A stretch of 8,776 bases of DNA from contig CAZYWA010000335.1 in NCBI GenBank assembly GCA_964650975.1, forward strand, positions 1-8,776, read 5' to 3'. Below the pieces are notes generated by a model that saw nothing but the letters and a program-made list of their open reading frames with translations, had not been told where the DNA came from and made no database searches. Within the stretch, counting starts at the first letter, position 1. Each line of letters opens with the position of its first letter. This document shows positions 5,980 through 8,776 of this stretch, in pieces. The translations under genes were made by a program, and so were the position numbers. This stretch comes from CAZYWA01 sp964650975 [NCBI: uncultured bacterium]. Its GTDB lineage: Bacteria > JADJOY01.

Positions 5980-6920
5980 TGAGCCGCTTGGAGGGCTGCG
6001 GTCCCTCGCAGCCGCAGCGGTCGATCGCGAATCGCGAGCGCACCTTTCTCTTGCTGGGCACGCTCGGTGGCCTGGTCCTCACCGGCGTCGGCCTTTTCGG
6101 CGGCCCGCGAATCCCGCCGCTCTTGCCGCCGCCCGACGCTGAGCCCGCGCTCGCGATCGTGAACGGGGTCGCGGTGCCGCGCTCGAGCGTCGACAAGCTT
6201 TTCGAGGCCGTGTCCGCCGAGCGGCCCGACCTCGCCGGTCACCGGGATCCGACCAGCGACCTGCTCGCCGCGACGATCCGCCGCGCGATCTCGGACGAGC
6301 TGCTCTTCCAGCGCGCCGAAGCGCTCGGTTTGCCGAGAAAGGAATTCCTGGCGCGGAAAGAAGCGATCCAGGCGCTGGTCGACTCGATCGTCCGCGAAGC
6401 CGGCGCGAAATCTCCCACCGACGACGAGCTTCGCTCCCTCTACGCGAGCGAGCCCGAGTTCTTTCGCCGCCCGGGCCGGACCACCGTGCGACAGCTGCTG
6501 TTTCGCGACGGCTCCGCGGCGCACCCGAGCGCGCCCGCGCCGGCGCGCGCCGAGAAAGCGCACACGCGACTCGCGGCGGGCGAACCGTTCGACGCGGTCG
6601 CGGCCGACCTCGCCGATGCGCCCGTGATCCCGCTTCCCACGGGTTCGCTGACCCCGAACGAGCTGCGTCAGTACCTGGGCTCGACCGCGACGGCGGTGGT
6701 GCTCGGTCTCGATCCCGGCGGCGTCAGCGATCCAGTCCGCTCGAGCGCGGGTGTCAGCGTGCTGGTGGTCGACGCCAAGGAGCCGGGCGCCGTCCCGCCG
6801 TTCGACGAAGTGAAGGATCAGGTGCGCGAGTTCGCCAAGCGTCGCGCGGGTGAGAACGCACTCGACGATTACGTGGAGGCGCTGCGCCGCCACGCGCTGA
6901 TCGAGATGCCTTCGCCATGA
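5979..6920 (+). CDS. Membrane-anchored parvulin/SurA-like peptidyl-prolyl isomerase-like protein
   Basis: 313 residues. The ATG at 5979 shares its A with the upstream TGA, so translation is probably coupled; a longer open frame upstream is a shadow of the DUF3604 gene. Residues 22-42 (TFLLLGTLGGLVLTGVGLFGG) form a single N-terminal membrane anchor, leaving the rest outside the cytoplasm. Residues 56-145 resemble the SurA N-terminal helical region (ALAIVNGVAVPRSSVDKLF, ISDELLFQRAEALGL, then a second helical pair). Residues 147-270 look like a parvulin rotamase domain: PTDDELRSLYASEPEFF, TTVRQLLF, AEKAHTRLAAGEPFDAVAAD, GSLTPNELRQYLG, LDPGGVSDPVRSSAGVSVLVV, then a C-terminal helix FDEVKDQVREFAKRR. 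The two histidines usual in active parvulins (vrHiLf and GyHvv) are Gln172 and Ser260 here, so it may act as a chaperone rather than an isomerase. The likely client is the DUF3604 lipoprotein or the downstream membrane protein. Confidence 0.82.
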   Translation: MSRLEGCGPSQPQRSIANRERTFLLLGTLGGLVLTGVGLFGGPRIPPLLPPPDAEPALAIVNGVAVPRSSVDKLFEAVSAERPDLAGHRDPTSDLLAATIRRAISDELLFQRAEALGLPRKEFLARKEAIQALVDSIVREAGAKSPTDDELRSLYASEPEFFRRPGRTTVRQLLFRDGSAAHPSAPAPARAEKAHTRLAAGEPFDAVAADLADAPVIPLPTGSLTPNELRQYLGSTATAVVLGLDPGGVSDPVRSSAGVSVLVVDAKEPGAVPPFDEVKDQVREFAKRRAGENALDDYVEALRRHALIEMPSP

Positions 6921-8074
6921 GCGCGCGCGCTCGCGCGGTTTCCGCGGTGGCGGCCGCGTGGCTGCTGTTGCGCCCGACGGTGGCGAGTGCCGAGGGCCCG
7001 ACGCATTCGGTGTCGGTGTGGACCGTCACGGGACGGAAGGTCGACGTCGAGCTGTGGATGCCGGCGGGTCTGCTTTCACGCTTCGGCGCCAACGCCGACA
7101 CCGGTGGCGAGCCCGCCGCGGCGACCGACGATGCGCTCACCCGCTCCGGCTGGCTCGCTGGCGACTATCTGTCGCGCCGTCTCACGCTCGCGACCGGTCG
7201 CGGTGCCTGCTCGATCGCGGGGGCGGGTCCGAGCGCGGGTGCGCTCGACGGCGGCTGGCTGCTCCAGTCGTGGAGCCTGGTGTGCCCGTCGTCCTCCGGC
7301 TTCATTCTTCGCGACGATGCGTTCTTCGAGGACGCACCGTCGCATTCGCACGTGGCGCGGGTGCGATTGGTCTCGTCGAACGACGCAACACAGGGATCGC
7401 GCCCGTCGATGCTCGAGCACGTCTTCACGACCGGCGAGCGTGTCTGGCACGTGGGTGCGGACGCGACACCGGCGCTACGAGGGTCGCTGGCTCGTGGCGC
7501 GCCGCTCCTGGTGGTGCTGCTTACCGCCGTCGTGGGCGGCGGAACGACGCAGCGCCGCGTGACGCACCGCCTCCTCGCGCTGAGCGCGGGCCTCGCCGCG
7601 GGTGGAGCAGCGGGCGCGGTGGGGCGAGGAAATGCGTCGCTTGGCGCGGTGCTCATCGGCGTCTGGGCTCTGGCGCTGGATCCGTTCGTGCGTGGTCGTC
7701 GCACGCGCGTCGCGGCGGCGATCCTGTTCGGCGCCGGTGTCGTCGCCTCGCTGGCGCGCTCGTTTGCCGGCGTCGCGCGCCTGACCGCGGCCCCGCTCGA
7801 TGGCTGGCTCGTGACGGGCCTCGTCGTGAGCGCGGTCGCCGCATGGTCGGGCGGCCCGCCGCTCGCGCTGGACGGAACAGTGGCGCTCGTCGCCGGGTTG
7901 ACGATCGGCCGCGCGGTGCCCCATGCGGGAGTGCTCGGGGCCGCCGTGATCGCCCTGCCGGCGTTGGTACTGGCGGTCGTCGCCGCGCTCCCCGCGAGGA
8001 CTTTGCGCGCACGGCCGCTGATCTCGGCCGGCGCACTGGCCGCCACGCTCGCGTGGGTCTTGCTCGGCGGCTAA
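6917..8074 (+). CDS. Polytopic membrane protein with secreted N-terminal domain, HupE/UreJ-like (tentative)
   Basis: 385 residues. The ATG overlaps the upstream TGA as ATGA. Residues 1-25 form a Sec signal ending VASA-E. Residues 26-180 form a beta-rich extracytoplasmic domain with two cysteines (Cys98, Cys123) that could bond, plus LQSWSLVCPSSSGFILRDD, FFEDAPSHSHVARVRLV and LEHVFTTGERVWHV. The w.f.C...., p.H.hvari and vLt...r.w blocks resemble the extracellular part of HupE/UreJ-type proteins as I remember them. Residues 188-385 are very hydrophobic, with roughly six to eight membrane spans rich in Ala, Gly, Leu and Val. The H...G.DH..F metal motif expected in the first HupE span is absent; the equivalent is GSLARGAPLLVVLL. 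Either it has lost nickel/cobalt transport, or it is a different family with similar architecture. Membrane placement is secure, family assignment is not. Being translationally coupled to the foldase and DUF3604 genes, it probably belongs to the same envelope process. Confidence 0.7.
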   Translation: MSARARAVSAVAAAWLLLRPTVASAEGPTHSVSVWTVTGRKVDVELWMPAGLLSRFGANADTGGEPAAATDDALTRSGWLAGDYLSRRLTLATGRGACSIAGAGPSAGALDGGWLLQSWSLVCPSSSGFILRDDAFFEDAPSHSHVARVRLVSSNDATQGSRPSMLEHVFTTGERVWHVGADATPALRGSLARGAPLLVVLLTAVVGGGTTQRRVTHRLLALSAGLAAGGAAGAVGRGNASLGAVLIGVWALALDPFVRGRRTRVAAAILFGAGVVASLARSFAGVARLTAAPLDGWLVTGLVVSAVAAWSGGPPLALDGTVALVAGLTIGRAVPHAGVLGAAVIALPALVLAVVAALPARTLRARPLISAGALAATLAWVLLGG

Positions 8075-8107
8075 GCTTTCGTTTTCGAAGCTCGCAAGTA
8101 CCCGTTC

Positions 8108-8112
8108 AGGAG
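8108..8112 (+). promoter_or_regulatory. Ribosome binding site of the small lipoprotein gene
   Basis: AGGAG lies 8 bases before the ATG at 8121. It is the clearest Shine-Dalgarno sequence in the window and fixes this start. It contrasts with the coupled starts of the two preceding genes, so this gene can be translated independently. Confidence 0.75.
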
Positions 8113-8120
8113 AACGTCCC

Positions 8121-8738
8121 ATGGTTCGAGGATCCGTCCGATCGATCGCGGTGCCGTTTGCGTTGAGCGCGTTGCTGACGGTTGCTCCCGCGGCATGCAC
8201 GAAGAGCGAGTCCAAGAAACAAGAGAAGCCGGTCGAGCCCACACTGGCAGCCGGGCCGCAGAGTGCCCCGAAGAGCCACGGCGGCGGCGCCGCCGCGCCG
8301 GAATCGCCCAAGGGCGCGAGCCCCGACGAAGCCGCACCGGCTGAGCCTGCGCTCTCGCCCGAGGAACAAAAGGCGCGCTTCCTGGAGCGCAGCGCCGGCC
8401 GCGTGGAGGAGCTCACCCGCCGGCTCGCGGCCTCCGACGACGAGGCGAAGACGCTCGGCGGCGCCGCCACCGACAAGTGGGCGCAAGCGAAGCCCGATCT
8501 CGCCGGCAAGCTCGAGGCGGCGCGGAGGGACCTCGACGCGATGAAGAGCGCACCCGCCGAGCAAGTCCGCACACTCCGCTCGAGCATCCGCACGAATTTG
8601 CACGCCGTGGAGCAAGCGCTCGACGTGCTCGACACCGCGTCCTCGGCCGCCGGCGGCAAACCCCCGGCGGGTGCACCGCACGCCAGACCGGCGCCGAACC
8701 CCGCTCAGCCGGGCGACGTCACCTCGTCCGAGACCTGA
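8121..8738 (+). CDS. Small helical, Pro/Ala-rich probable lipoprotein, unknown function
   Basis: 205 residues, not recognised as a known family. It has a basic N-terminus, a hydrophobic stretch (residues 8-25) and APAAC with Cys26. The lipobox is imperfect (Pro at -3), but the polar TKSESKKQEK that follows fits a lipoprotein. Residues 35-78 are a Pro/Ala/Ser/Gly-rich linker. Residues 79-172 are predicted amphipathic helices with many Glu, Arg, Lys, Ala and Leu residues (EEQKARFLERSAGRVEELTRR, then KLEAARRDLDAMK, then LRSSIRTNLHAVEQALDVLD), resembling an antiparallel coiled-coil or helical bundle. The tail is Pro/Ala-rich. The gene starts 46 bases after the membrane-protein stop, across a weak hairpin (8074-8092), so it is probably the last gene of the operon, possibly with extra transcripts of its own. 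It could be an envelope scaffold or periplasmic adaptor; that is a guess from structure only. Confidence 0.75.
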   Translation: MVRGSVRSIAVPFALSALLTVAPAACTKSESKKQEKPVEPTLAAGPQSAPKSHGGGAAAPESPKGASPDEAAPAEPALSPEEQKARFLERSAGRVEELTRRLAASDDEAKTLGGAATDKWAQAKPDLAGKLEAARRDLDAMKSAPAEQVRTLRSSIRTNLHAVEQALDVLDTASSAAGGKPPAGAPHARPAPNPAQPGDVTSSET

Positions 8739-8746
8739 TTCTCCCG

Positions 8747-8765
8747 GGGGGCTGTTCCAGCCCCC
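8747..8765 (+). terminator. Strong GC stem-loop after the last operon gene
   Basis: GGGGGCTG (8747-8754) pairs exactly with CAGCCCCC (8758-8765) around a 3-base loop, 8 bases past the TGA of the lipoprotein gene. No U-tract follows; instead GCCCCCCGAAA runs to the window edge and could be the left arm of a further hairpin like the one at 1948-1977. Position and stability fit the operon's 3' end. Confidence 0.55.
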
Positions 8766-8776
8766 GCCCCCCGAAA

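Noticed and set aside
7475-8659. 394-codon minus-strand open frame across the membrane-protein and lipoprotein genes
   Set aside because: It spans two real plus-strand genes and their spacer; the Ser/Ala/Arg-rich translation has no signal or domain.

Overview
This is a GC-rich bacterial window. Gram-negative-type lipoprotein and Sec signals, a DUF3604 protein and codon usage dominated by G/C third positions suggest a deltaproteobacterial-type lineage (Myxococcota or Desulfobacterota sensu lato). That placement is inferred from gene content and composition; no rRNA or marker gene is present. I see no tRNA, rRNA, CRISPR array, insertion sequence or phage gene.

Layout. (1) Bases 1-1774, plus strand: the 3' end of a radical-SAM (B12-binding type) protein, followed 20 bases later by a family-2-type O-methyltransferase-like protein with a degenerate cofactor motif. 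Together they look like the end of a small-molecule-modifying operon. (2) Bases 1775-2005: a gene-free convergent spacer that holds three stem-loops, one with a perfect 15-bp stem. (3) Bases 2006-3723, minus strand: a YkgJ-type cysteine-cluster protein, then after 164 bases an exported TIM-barrel protein resembling a glycoside hydrolase. (4) Bases 3724-3777: a 54-base divergent spacer with a perfect inverted repeat around a TATACT box. (5) Bases 3778-8738, plus strand: an operon of a DUF3604 lipoprotein (PHP-like metallohydrolase fold), a membrane-anchored parvulin/SurA-like protein, a multi-pass membrane protein with a secreted N-terminal domain (HupE/UreJ-like, tentative), and after 46 bases a small helical lipoprotein. 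The first three genes overlap at stop/start codons (TGATG and ATGA), which indicates translational coupling. A strong hairpin lies after the last stop.

The most interesting part is region 5. An extracytoplasmic metal-dependent hydrolase of unknown substrate is coupled to an anchored foldase and a polytopic membrane protein. In both partners the residues usually linked to catalysis or metal transport seem to be missing. The plausible reading is an envelope module in which the foldase matures the disulfide-rich DUF3604 enzyme and the membrane protein moves or senses something linked to it. The substrate cannot be read from sequence.
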